Assembly: GCA_020747015.1 (NCBI GenBank)
Contig: JAGTJM010000099.1
Location: forward strand, 19,865 to 83,864
Reading direction: 5' to 3'
Origin: Pyrenochaeta sp. MPI-SDFR-AT-0127
Taxonomy: Eukaryota; Ascomycota; Dothideomycetes; Pleosporales; Cucurbitariaceae
Length of the DNA stretch: 64,000 bases
Made by a program: the position numbers and the translations under genes. The notes under the pieces are model-generated. The model searched no databases. It was not told the origin of the DNA and worked only from the letters and a program-made list of their open reading frames with translations. Positions within the stretch are counted from its first letter, which is position 1. Every line of letters begins with the position of its first letter. Of this stretch, positions 22,756 through 33,162 are shown one piece after another.

Positions 22756-23938
22756 ATGGCCTCAGCGCAAGATGTACAATTATTGCTGCGATTCCTCTCC
22801 CAGGATGCCAAAGTCCCTTTGGCGCAGGCGTTAGGCAAGATCAAAGACCTTCAAGCGGCCAAGCTCGTCACGTAAGCACGTGAACACGCATCGCATGTCA
22901 GACGGAGGACCTGACGCGTATAGGGTATCCGATCTATCCAAAACCAATATCGAAACTCTCAAATCCATATTTGAAGACGACAAACTAGCGCGACAAGTCC
23001 TCAATGCGGCAAAGAGAGTTTCTAAGAAGCGGACATCAAGCGATGCTTCAGCTCCCACTCCGTCACCTAAGAAGGCAAAGCCGCTGTACGGCCAAGCCCT
23101 CAATCCTGCGGAGCTTGAGGCGTCTCTCGCGCTTCCCGAACCTGAGCTGGATGAAGAGAAGCTGAAAGCTGCCGTTATTTACACGAACCGCGCCCCTCTA
23201 GTGCTAGCATTTACTGTCGCACTACTCAAGCACACTATGCCTGACCAACCGATATCAAGTAGATTAAGTCTTGCGCAAGCAGTCACAAGTATGAATAGCA
23301 AAAGCAAAGCGATCCATATTGGCATCGAGAGCGGTCACGCAGCAGAAGATGAGGGATGGGGCGAAGGCCAACCACTTATCCGAATCATGACCAGAGATAT
23401 CCGTGTGATGAAGCGATGGGGATATGAGTGGGAGGAAGAACCTTCGCAAGGCGCAGTAAAAGATTCAACCCAAGAGACACTCAAGTCATCCCAAGACACT
23501 ATAAAGGAAGAGCCAAAGGACAAGGATCCTGCGCTATGGGGCGTCGATTTGGAAGCGCTCAAGAAAGCTAATCAACCTGGTGCAGTTGGGTCATACAAGG
23601 GAGCCACAAGCCAGCTGCCGATCTACACAGCTCAGTCAGCAAGAGCGTACCTGATGAAGGCCTTTGAGACGCCAAAAGTAGAGGGTGCCGCAGCAGGGAA
23701 GCGAACAAACACCATGATGGCGACAGAGAAAGCACGAAACCTCGGCCTTCTATTGGGCGCCCTAGACCTCCTCTATCAGTCATGGGCTCATGTTTTGAGT
23801 AAAGAAGAATTGGACAAGCGCGCTTGGGGATGGTACGTGCGGGTTCGCCCGGATGTAGCTCATGGACCAGCTGGTTGGGGAGGTAAAGGTGATGTGAAGC
23901 TGTCTGATATTCTAGACTTGCGGCGACCTGCGGGCTAG
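22756..23938 (+). CDS. conserved fungal protein, unknown function
   Basis: I predict 376 aa from exons 22756-22871 and 22924-23938, with a 52-nt intron (GTAAGC, CTGAC branch, phase 2). Exon 1 adds an N-terminal helical segment that cannot be seen in the second-exon ORF alone; the join reads QAAKLVTVSDLSKTN. Residues 1-75 look like a small helical bundle, possibly helix-hairpin-helix-like (IETLKSIFEDDKLARQVLNA), followed by a basic linker (KKR...SPKKAK). The globular core (about 115-210) has the block TNRAPLVLAFTVALLKHTMP and a conserved-looking GWGEGQPLIRIMTRDIRVMKR. A third conserved part (RNLGLLLGALDLLYQSW) lies near the C-terminus. I do not recognise a named family. The basic linker suggests nuclear work, but that is inference. 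Confidence 0.75.
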
Positions 23939-24088
23939 AGGTCGGTAGACTGGTGAGGCTTTAATACTTCATTGGCCTTGGAAATGCCATTTAGCGCCTA
24001 AAAGATCCATGAATTGCTCCAGGCGCCTTATCAGGCGTTACCATCTGCTGTGTTATTCCTCGCGTGGCCTGAACTCCCCATTCACATC

Positions 24089-25086
24089 TTATTCACTGGG
24101 CGCCGATGGACGCCATAATCTCAACGCCGACAAATCCTCAGCTACGAGGACAGATCTTGGGCTCCCATCCTTCCCCAGAACCTCCCTTTTTTCGAGCCTA
24201 TACGTCTTCGCAGTCGCCGTATCACTCGCTTTGCACTCACGGCGCAGCAGGACACTGTCCCAGCCCGCTGCCCTTGCACCTTCATAGTCCTTCTCGACCT
24301 CGTCGCCTACGTATAGTTTCTCAAACTTGTCCAGAGACAGGCCTTCATCATTACCTACCAGTGTTTCTTGTAGCATCTCTATGGCAGCATCGAACATCTG
24401 ACGGTCAGGCTTCTCAACGCCAACGTCATAGCTCAGTACAACGAAACTGATGTCGTCCTCGAGACAGACTTGTGCGGTGCGCTGATCTGGCGTGCCGATT
24501 CGTCTCGGGCCAATCTTAAGACCAAAAGATTCCAGGATCCCAGGTACACGGTCATCTGAGTTTGTAACAATGCCGACAACTGTCTTGCTCCATCTCCACG
24601 CTGTCTTGTTGTCTGGTTTGTGTGCTGCGTTCTCCTTGAGCATGTCAAAGAAAGGCTTCACATCATGGTACAGATTGTATCCGTCTCTTGTTGAATACCG
24701 CTCTAGCAGATCTGTGACCAATGCTTGCGGGACTTGTTGGCCTGGTTGGAGAAATTCTTCAAACGTCTTGCGAATCACCTTCTCCTATCAGTACAACGAT
24801 GATGATTGTTGCAGCATGAAATGCCTACGTTGCCCCACCACTTTTCTGCTCCAAGCCCAGTGGCTTTTCCATAGTTTGGGTTACTATTTGATTGTTCCTT
24901 GAATGCACGCTTGAATCGAGTAGCGACCATCTGAGGATTTTTAGGGTCACCACATTGAATCCCATGTCGAGTTGCTGCTACTGCGTACGCAGATGGTATA
25001 GGCACACTAGGTGTGAAGAGTGTCCCAAATGCATCGAAACAGAGCAGCAGATTCCTCTTTGTGCCTGCTGCTTTCGCGACTGACAT
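24089..25086 (-). CDS. HAD-superfamily hydrolase (HDHD3-like)
   Basis: I predict 315 aa from exons 24829-25086 and 24089-24778, with a 50-nt intron (GTAGGC, TACTGAT branch) rejoining EKWWGN|VIRKTF. HAD motif I is LLCFDAFGTLF, motif II is VTNSDDR, motif III contributes VEKPDRQ, and motif IV is VGDEVEKDYEGARAAGW. A cap domain lies between motifs I and II, and the overall pattern resembles HDHD3-like and haloacid-dehalogenase-like proteins. Motif I has D-x-F instead of the D-x-D of typical HAD phosphatases, so the usual acid/base Asp is missing and the substrate class is uncertain. The chosen start is ATG 25086; longer forms begin only at TTG. It is divergent from DPM1 with a gap of 153 bp. Confidence 0.86.
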
Positions 25087-25239
25087 AGCGGAGGAGAAGG
25101 TTGTGGAGGGTGGTGGTCGAAAGGGGGTTAGTGGGTCCAAGCTCCATTGCGGACACGATCACCTCCGCGATTTCTAGCCCTCAACACCACCTCCCACTGC
25201 AGTCGCTCTTTCGCCAGTTCACAACAATCAGAAGCCAAA
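25087..25239. promoter_or_regulatory. short divergent promoter HAD / DPM1
   Basis: Only 153 bp separate the two divergent ATGs, so both core promoters must lie here. The DPM1 side is rich in CA and pyrimidines. No TATA box is evident. Confidence 0.55.
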
Positions 25240-26030
25240 ATGCCACCCAAACAAAAACAGGACAAATACTCTGTCCTTCTACCAACCTACAATGAGCGCC
25301 GCAATCTGCCAATAATAACATGGCTGCTCAACAAGACGTTCACCGAGAAGTTAGTACCCCTGCAGCCTGCCCTCACCTCCAAGTACAATGCTGATAGTAA
25401 TTGTACAGCAACCTTGACTGGGAGCTCATCATTGTCGATGACGGCTCACCTGACGGCACCCAAGAAGTAGCCGCCCAACTCCAAAAAGTCTACAGCCCCC
25501 AGCGCATCCAAATCCGCGCGCGCGCTGGCAAGTTGGGCCTGGGAACCGCCTACGTTCACGGCCTCCAATACGCAACAGGAAACTTTGTCATCATCATGGA
25601 TGCCGACTTCTCGCACCACCCTAAATTCATCGCGCCCATGATTGCGCTGCAGAAGACCAAGAACTACGATATCGTCACAGGCACGCGGTATGCTGGTGAT
25701 GGAGGTGTATTTGGATGGGATCTGAAGAGGAAGTTTGTGAGCAGGGGCGCAAACTTGTTTGCTGATACAGTGCTGCGGCCTGGTGTGAGTGATCTCACTG
25801 GCAGCTTTAGGCTGTATAAGAAGGAGGTCCTGCAGAAAGTTATCAAGAGCACAGAAAGTAAGGGGTATACCTTCCAGATGGAGATGATGGTGCGCGCAAA
25901 GGCTATGGGATGCACTGTTGCAGAGGTACCAATCTCGTTTGTCGATCGTCTTTATGGCGAGAGCAAGCTCGGTGGTGATGAGATTGTAGAGTACGCCAAG
26001 GGCGTACTGAATCTGTGGTTGAAGGTCTAA
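25240..26030 (+). CDS. DPM1: dolichol-phosphate mannosyltransferase catalytic subunit
   Basis: DPM1 transfers mannose from GDP-mannose to dolichyl phosphate on the cytosolic face of the ER, making the donor for N-glycans, GPI anchors and O-mannosylation. I predict 243 aa from exons 25240-25349 and 25409-26030, with a 59-nt intron (phase 2) rejoining FTENNLDWELIIVDDGSPDGT. The GT-2 fold motifs are present: YSVLLPTYNER, VDDGSPDGT (Asp46-Gly53 region), DADFSHHP (DxD at 101-103) and the GTRYAGDGGVFGWDLKRK loop. The protein ends at NLWLKV with no C-terminal membrane helix. It is therefore the human/S. pombe type needing DPM2/DPM3 rather than the anchored S. cerevisiae type. A DPM3 gene lies at 61054-61439. 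Confidence 0.96.
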
Positions 26031-26300
26031 GGGGATCGGACAGCTTGCATGGCGTCGGCGTTGGGAAGGATACGGGGCATTCGGAGGCCTTCTTACGAAG
26101 ATATCCGTCCTGGGTAGGTTAGGAGACAGTACACCACCTTGTGTTCGCATATACCATTACATCTTTTAACTCCTAATTTTCTCATCCTCGTCCTGTTTCC
26201 ACTCTCCTCCTTTGGTCTAGATGTACAGCCGTGAGATGTGCACGGCACTAACACTATCCTCAAGACAGCCATTCAGCAACTCACTTCCTGCCCAATTACC

Positions 26301-26894
26301 CTATCCTCTCACCCTTTCCCCCTCAATAGGCCTCTCATACTTGTCCGACCCATCCCTCTCCTTCCCAACAAGGATCGGATGACTCGTCAGAGCCGCTTCC
26401 CTCGATGGACTCGCAGGCGTAGTTGGAACCGAGCTCGACATGACATCGATTCCATCGGTCATCTGCATCTTGCTCCCCAACGGCGACCGTAACGAACCCT
26501 TTGCACCAGACACATCTCCGACAGAACCATATTCCCCCTCCGCCAACCCAGCCGCACCGCTCGTCTCACCCTCCCGAACAGTCTCGCACTCCCTCGCTCG
26601 AGCAGGAGTACCTGCAAAAGGCGCAAACGCTTTAGAGCGCCGAGTATGAAACGAGAACGAGTGCTCCTTGCGCCGAGGAGTCGAGGGCTCTAGTTCCGTA
26701 ACTCGCGGTGAGATGACGCGCATGGGCGAGGTATCTTCTGTCACTTCGTCGCCGCTGATTTGATCAGAGTCCATGTCGGGCTTTTTACCACTGCTTCTGA
26801 AGAGGTTGGCAATGCGTTTGCGGAAGCCAGGGCGCTGCGTTGATGGCGGAGTGGTGCGTTTACTTTCATTGACGCCATCGGTTTGAGGGGGCAT
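26301..26894 (-). CDS. uncharacterised disordered protein
   Basis: From the first ATG at 26894 the ORF encodes 197 aa. The frame is open farther upstream to about 27071 but has no ATG there, and that stretch overlaps the last exon of a probable small gene (27040-27189). I therefore favour the 26894 start. The protein is rich in Ser, Thr, Pro, Arg and Glu. It has a short basic patch, RPGFRKRIANLFRSSGKK, near residues 22-39, and many Ser-Pro/Thr-Pro sites (SPTT, TTPPS, STPRRKEHSFS), as in phosphorylated cortical or cytoskeletal regulators. No domain is recognised. An alternative is a longer protein made by an upstream exon. Confidence 0.5.
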   Translation of the reverse strand: MPPQTDGVNESKRTTPPSTQRPGFRKRIANLFRSSGKKPDMDSDQISGDEVTEDTSPMRVISPRVTELEPSTPRRKEHSFSFHTRRSKAFAPFAGTPARARECETVREGETSGAAGLAEGEYGSVGDVSGAKGSLRSPLGSKMQMTDGIDVMSSSVPTTPASPSREAALTSHPILVGKERDGSDKYERPIEGERVRG

Positions 26895-26904
26895 GGTTGT
26901 TGGG

Positions 26905-26924
26905 CTGGACTGGACTGGACTGGA
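26905..26924. repeat. CTGGA x4 tandem repeat
   Basis: Four contiguous copies of a pentamer sit immediately upstream of the 26894 ATG. On the minus strand they read TCCAG and lie in the likely 5' UTR. Confidence 0.75.
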
Positions 26925-27039
26925 AGAAGATGGATAGTTGTGCAGAGTATGCAGTTCATTAGGAGAGTAAAGGCGTCGATGTGACTTGTAGCTGTGGGAA
27001 GAGGATATGCTCTTTCTACCCTTCTGTCGCTCTTGCTGG

Positions 27040-27189
27040 CTACCACGACTTTGGTTGCTTGCTCTTGCCACCAGAAGGTGGCCCTGGAGGTGTCAGAATA
27101 CATCCTGGGACTCAGTCATAGCACGCACCGTAGACCACCCAGCAAAGACTACCCAGCATGAAGTGTAAAGCAGCGATGTATTTGAACAG
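27040..27189 (-). CDS. candidate small membrane protein (3' exons only)
   Basis: Two exons are legible: 27129-27189, reading LFKYIAALHFMLGSLCWVVYG, and 27040-27083, reading on to PPSGGKSKQPKSW and stop. They are separated by a 45-nt intron 27084-27128 with donor GTGCGT, branch TTCTGAC and acceptor CTCCAG. The first exon encodes a convincing transmembrane helix, and the tail is short and basic. Upstream, an acceptor (GTTAG at 27190-27191) and open frames with YFIGQHFVINGSQ or, from ATG 27414, MAVQVYDNLAPGV suggest further 5' exons. I could not fix the start or the first introns. The family is unrecognised; a subunit of a mitochondrial or ER membrane complex is possible. Confidence 0.35.
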
Positions 27190-27577
27190 CTAACTAGACA
27201 CTATGACAGGCAATAGACTCAACCTGACTGCCGTTGATAACAAAGTGTTGACCTATAAAGTATATCACGTCAAATCCATAGCATCACAAAGGAGAGTATT
27301 CGTATAAATTTTTGTAAAGTTTGTATATTTCGCTGCCATCTCAGGGCTCGCTACTAAATACATATGCTTATCTAAAACGCCAGGGGCGAGGTTGTCGTAG
27401 ACTTGGACAGCCATCGATGCCGAGGCTCTGTGGCCTCATTTCAAATATGAGAAATACATTACATGGAAAATGAGACAGTTTCTTAATAGCATAACCCAAT
27501 ATCACCGTGTTGAGGAGCCGAAAAATTTCATAAGCAGACGTTTATGCCTTGATTCACTTCAGTATCAGGTTAGAGGT
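27190..27577. other. intergenic or 5' exons of small gene
   Basis: This stretch may hold unresolved 5' exons of the small membrane-protein candidate (an ATG at 27414 opens a 49-codon ORF) and the 3' UTR of the MscS channel gene. Nothing else is supported. Confidence 0.4.
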
Positions 27578-30492
27578 CTACTCCCGCTTATACTGAAATC
27601 GGTCGGTAGGCGCGGGCGGGCTCTGGCTCCTAAACGGATTGGTCGAGTAGGGCTGCTGGGCACCGCCCATGTTCGGATCCCAGCGCCTTTCTCCCTCATC
27701 CTCTTCAACCTGTGCTGCTCTTGGGCGGCTGTTTGAACGCGGCGGTGGGACCATAGTTTGATAAGTGTATTCCTCTACATGACCCGTTGAGACAGAGGCA
27801 GGCGAACCCGGGACAGTGCTGCGTGGGAGAGAAGGCGGAGGCATCGAGGGTGGCCCAGGCGGTGGCGCGTAAGGGCTGCCAGCCGGGATCACGGGAAGAG
27901 GAAGAGGTGGTGGGATGTTCTGTCGAGACATTTCGCCAGAGGGACGTGAGCCGTACGGCGAAAGACTTGATCCACCCTTTCTCTTTCCAGCCGAGCTCGC
28001 CTTATGTAACAAGCCGCGCACTTCATCGAGGTCAGGTCGGGCATCCGTGCTAGGTCTGCCGAGAGTTGAAACATCGTCGCGAGCGGTCCAGGTATCATCG
28101 CGGATAGGATCAACGCCTGGCCTCCGGTTGTTCAAAGCAGTAATAGCCTGGTTCTCGCTACCAATGCCGACGCCGAGGTAATCAGTGCCGGTGGATTTTC
28201 CCTTGTCGGTATCTTCTGGCTTGTTAAGTGGGTGCAGACGCTTTGCGTCAGCGGTGTCTTTGAACTTCTTATATGCTTCAATAGCATCAACAGGCGGGAC
28301 CGCAACAGACCATGTAGGCTTGTCCTGGGATCCCAAAGCAGCGTCTGCGCCTCCAGGGCCGGCAATCGGAACCTTGCGTAGAGCAAGCACCAAAGCGCAC
28401 ATGAACTTGGATCGGCGGGTCGCACGAAGAGACTCATTCGACCAGTTGCTCTTGTGCTTGATCTCGATGCGCAATTCAAGCTTGTTCATCTCTGCAATGC
28501 TCATAACCTCTACATCGATCTCGGGATGGAAATCGCGGCAATTGGCTGGGTCGCGGACAAAGTTTGACATCTCTTGCTTCAGCAAATTGACATCTTCAAA
28601 AGATGTATCAAACGCGCAGAACACCGACACTTGCTCCCTCATGGCCTTGCTGCGGGTGATGTTTTCAACCCAAAGACTGTTCAAGACGATATTGGGAATT
28701 TGCACCGTCTTTCCATTGGAAACGCGCTTGAAGACTGTGTAGAGAAGGGCAATATGCTCGACAGCAAGCTGCTCGGCGGTGATGTCGACACGATCGCCAA
28801 TGTCGTACGGATGCTTCACAAACAAGAAAATGCAGGAACCGAGGACTTCCTGAGCAGTCGTCGCAAATACAAAGGACAGCGACAGGAGAGCAGTTGCCGA
28901 TGTGGTGAGCGTGGCGCGGAAACCTGGAGCAAGGAAGGCAACTACAGCAGGTTAGCAGGGGTTGTGGCCAATGTCAGATATTGGGGACTTACTGAACACG
29001 AAGAGGCAGACGATGAGCGCAATTGTCAATAGGAGGCCGTCAAGAGCGTTGATAGCTTGGTCTACATCGTGCATGCTGGTGTTGATGGACTTGCGCTGTC
29101 TGGCGTAATCAGACACAGTGAAGATCATCTCCTCAAGACTGATATCGCCGTTGCCGTCGCGGTCGATCGCAGAGAAACATTCCTCAGCATCTTCCTGGCG
29201 ATTGGGACCCATGACTTCGACCAGGTCCTCCAGGTACAGCTCATTCTTGCCTTCGACAACGAACGACATCCAAATTCGCTTAGCAAGAGCCTCGGAACTT
29301 TTCTGCCGTTCCAAAGCAGTCAAAACGATGGAGTGGGCCGAGTTTGGGTCAAACACTTTTTTGCCGGTGATTTCTGAAGCGATTGTACCAAAGACTGAGG
29401 TAATCTTGTCTCCAATTCGGCCTGCATCTCGGCCGACCTCCTGGATCAAGCGCAGCGGAGTTCGGCTTCCTGAACGACCATGCTTGTGGGTTCCCTTTTT
29501 GCTACCGAGGCCAAGATCGAGAATGGTGTCCTGGATGATGTAGTCCTCTTCAGCAAATTCGTTGCAGTAGGCTGGGAACAGTTCTCTCGAGGTGTCGTAG
29601 AGAATACCGAGTAGGTAGATACTGCGCTTCGACTCTTTGATCTTGCTGTCGAACTGCTTGCGATGGTAGCTGATGCTAATCAACTGGATCAAGACGCGTT
29701 CCGCGAGGATGATGACTGTGCAAACGAGCAAGGCGAGGAGAACAGACTGCATGGTATCGATCCATCCTGGGCGATTCGCGCCAGTCCTTGTTGGAATTGG
29801 TCGAACAAGTGCAGGGAAAGTGGCCTGATTGACAATCATCCAGAAGACGAAGGACAGGGGCTTTTCGACAGCTTGGAGAAGCATAGCGTACTTTTTAACA
29901 CCAGGGCTGACTACGCCAATGAGGAATTCGAAGATTTTGGGGAGGAAATGAGCGACAATCTTCATGACCCAGAAACTGAGCCAGACTAGTAGACACTATC
30001 AGTAGCCGTAAATCGCGCCCAGGGACAGAGACACTTACTGATCTCGATCCATATCCAGAACATCTTTTGGTTTGTGCCGCCAATTGAGCCTGTAATCGTG
30101 CCCGTCTGTGACAAAATGATGGGAATGGCCAGCAATAGGGCAACAGGCGCAACATAGATCATATAGCGCGTGACAATGCTGTAGTTGAGAATTTTGGTGT
30201 AGATTCTGCCCATATGGTTGAGGGCTGTTTTCTCCTCTTCATGGGCGCGAGGAGGCAATGGCGCACCCGTCTGGGAGTCGACCTTGGCCAGCCTTCTGCG
30301 TCCTCGGTGGAACATGCCCGTCTTCTCAGACTTCTCATCCTTGGATGTCGGTGATTGCGAGGTGGTATGACTGACGACAGTCTGGAGGGGGATGTCGGTG
30401 GTTCGGTTGTCCATGCTGGCGTTCAACGGTTGAAACCCGTGATTGGATAGTCGAAAGGATCTCTGCGAAGGAGATCGTTGATTGCCTGTCAT
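27578..30492 (-). CDS. EF-hand mechanosensitive ion channel (MscS family, Msy1/Msy2-like)
   Basis: I predict 936 aa from exons 30039-30492, 28993-29985 and 27578-28941. The introns are 29986-30038 (TACTGAT branch) and 28942-28992 (GCTAAC branch); both splice in phase 1. Order of parts: a disordered N-terminus with basic RRRRLAK-like patch, first transmembrane helices (about 103-126 and onward), a group of TM helices (VLLALLVCTVIIL), an EF-hand with a canonical loop DRDGNGDISLEE (about 426-437), two TM helices around the second intron (LLLTIALIVCLFVF, then ATLTT...LSFVFATTAQ), the MscS pore and beta domain (FVKHPYDIGDRVDI, NGKTVQIPNIVL), and a long Pro-rich cytoplasmic tail. S. pombe Msy1/Msy2 of this family sit in the ER and control Ca2+ on hypo-osmotic shock. 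The same role here is inferred. Confidence 0.93.
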
Positions 30493-33162
30493 AAGGAGCA
30501 GAACCCCAGTAGCTGGTCGTAAGAGACGCTGTCGTCACGGGCAAACTTGCAGGCGGGGGAAATGACCTGGAATGCGGGGGATTGGAAACGCTGCGCGGTG
30601 AAAGAATGTAGAGCAAGGGCTGCCCGAAGAATGTGCGTCAAGCACTTTCACTATGGGGATCGTGCGGTAGTGCAGTGGAGAGACCAGTAACGTAGCGACA
30701 GCAATTGGAGTCAGGCCAGCCGTCGATTCTCGGTGCAAGGAAACAAGGAGACAAGGAGAAACGAGCGTCGAGCTCTCGGACAGACACAAAGGGCGCAACG
30801 ACAGGGAGAAAGAGAACGAGCGATAAAAGAGACTTTCAGGAGGAAGCTTTCTTTCTTCCCCCGGCGACGACGACGCCCCGGAACCTGGGATCGCTTGTTC
30901 CTGCAGGGGATCGGACGGTGCAGGGAGCCACACCAGGCAGTGAAACGCCGCTAATTCACGCCACGACAAATCAAGCCCAAGCCCTGCCGTCACCACCGAC
31001 GCCACGCAAAACCGCCAGAGAGACGATCCGTTTGCACCAACAGCTGGGCTCCGTGCCAGAGACGTGATACGAGAATCGACCAAAATGCTCTCATCCTGTC
31101 CAGAAATGATGTGCTGTTTCGCACACAAGTGCCGCTGACCCACAAACACACGACTCAGTTGAATGGATGGCAACCCCTGACGATGATCCCATCTGGCCTC
31201 TTCTTCCCCATAATTCTGCCTTTATCGATAAGCTCTCGAAAAATGTTGGACCTCGTGTTGAGACTTTCCGACGGCGGCACTGCCAAACGAAATTTTCTCG
31301 TGTTGCAGCTCCGCCATGCGCCAAAGGCAAATGCCTGATGCTCCGGGACAACAAACATTCGGCTGTTGTCGTGTCGCAGATTCGCATTCGCAAACACTTC
31401 CATGGAGAAGCTTCCGCATTCGTGACTTTGGTCAGGTGAAACCAGGAGAGTCTGATGTGAGGCAACGAACTGCTCTCTTAACTCCACGACTAAGGAACAA
31501 GGTGCACATTGTTTTTGTCACGGCATCCTCAGGCATCTGATTTGGAAGCAACATCCCCTAATTGATACCTTGAGCATTCTCAGGCGACCCCTCAACTCTC
31601 CGAACATTAACGTACCATCGCTTCGGCCCGTTGAATGAGAGCTATTAACAGCGTCGCGTACTCCCGTAGTCGTTCAACGCGAGCATGGCATACGTAATCG
31701 GTACCCCTGTTGGGACTGCACAAGCTTGTGAAGACACTAACCATACAAAGCACTAGCCCCTATCTCATCCAATTGCTCTGGACAATGTGGTGCTCCTGCC
31801 CTTCTGGAGACAGACTCTCTATCGTATTCCTTATGCTGTTCGTCACTGATTTCACGACTCTAGCTATTCAATCACATAACTATAAAAGGACTAAAATTCG
31901 CAAAGAGTATATCGACGACTGTGAAGATCAGCCTATTCTTAGCACAAAGGGTATCCACAAACACTGACGATCGTCTTTACCTTCTTGTCGTTGCTAGCCA
32001 TAACAGCACTTATTGACCGCGTCATTCGAATCCTCGTATCTAATGAAATCGGCTAGAGTCCGGGACCGCCTCTGGCGTGTTCCCATCACTTGCTGTCGTT
32101 CCGATTTCCTAATGTTCTAGTGATGAGATCGGTTTCCATCTCATTTCGATGATATTTCCGATCCATAAGCTGCTTCCTTGTACCCAAGTATGCTTTCGCA
32201 AGTCCTAGCTAAACCTCCGCGACCTGGTCGGGCCTCCAAATACTTCAGTGTGCGCCTAGACGCTGGCTGCGACCGTCGTACTTCTGGCGACATTATTGCC
32301 ACAATACGACAGGTATCCTGTCTCTGAAAAGTAATTGGGACTCATATTTTGACGAGCTGCTTCGATGATGACACGAATAGAAATTTTTCGAGATATCTGG
32401 AGATGTAGCGGGTTTATGTTTGGCATAAGACTGTCACTTTCTACCACTGGGCCGGTACCAGTGTATTCCTTTCACCAATATCCCATGCCTTGTGGTATAC
32501 TGTCTGGCGAGCATCAACGCGACTAGCAGCATGTAACCAAGGCGAAATTTTGAGCGATGCTACAACGAGGCGACGCACCTCAGACTATCTGATTAGGATC
32601 AGCAACGACTGAACTCGGAGCAAGAAGCTTTCAAGGCTCTTTGGATACTTGCTGAGGGCTTCCAGTTCGCAGCCGTCATCCTGTAGTCGTGTGGAAGAGG
32701 AAGCTTGAGACTACTTAAAATGAGCCGCAACTACATCCATCTGGCTTCACATACATTCCCATATTCGCCAAGGAAAACCCACGCATCGCCTTGCATTTTT
32801 GGCCAGATGAATGAATTAGCACACACTGTTGCTACCAATTGTCAAGTTCGAGCGTTTTTAGAGCTCTACAAGAAACGCCAAAGTGGTGGTGGGTGTATGA
32901 TCCTCGCTATGCCTAAAATGGAACCAGCTGTCAGAGCTGAACAACACGACTTCTCAGCTATCCCCGCAGACCTGATATAGGAGAGCCCCGCTGCATCTGG
33001 CCTCTCGTGGTTGATGGACTTTCCTGACTGCCACGCGTCCAAGCCCAAGCTTTTCCTTAAGACGACCGGAAAGTCGATGCACGTGGTCTGATCGACTACC
33101 AACCATATATTGCGCATGAAATTCAACGCAGCATCTGGCAATACCATTCTAACCCTGACGCA
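30493..33162. other. gene-poor intergenic region (2.7 kb)
   Basis: This lies between the divergent MscS channel and HET gene starts. The first 500 bp contain, on the minus strand, a long C/T-rich leader typical of a fungal promoter and 5' UTR. The rest (31.1-33.1 kb) has only short ORFs on both strands with no recognised family. I found no transposase or reverse-transcriptase motif, no terminal repeats and no clear tRNA. Confidence 0.5.

Noticed and set aside
25446..26150. 234-aa minus-strand ORF opposite DPM1
   Set aside because: Antisense of the highly conserved DPM1 exon 2; composition only mirrors it.
30535..31173. 212-aa minus-strand ORF upstream of the MscS channel
   Set aside because: It lies in a C/T-rich leader and promoter area, giving Ser/Leu/Pro-rich translation. 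There is no domain.
32015..32045. tRNA B-box-like ATTCGAATCC sequence
   Set aside because: No A box or cloverleaf pairing could be seen around it.
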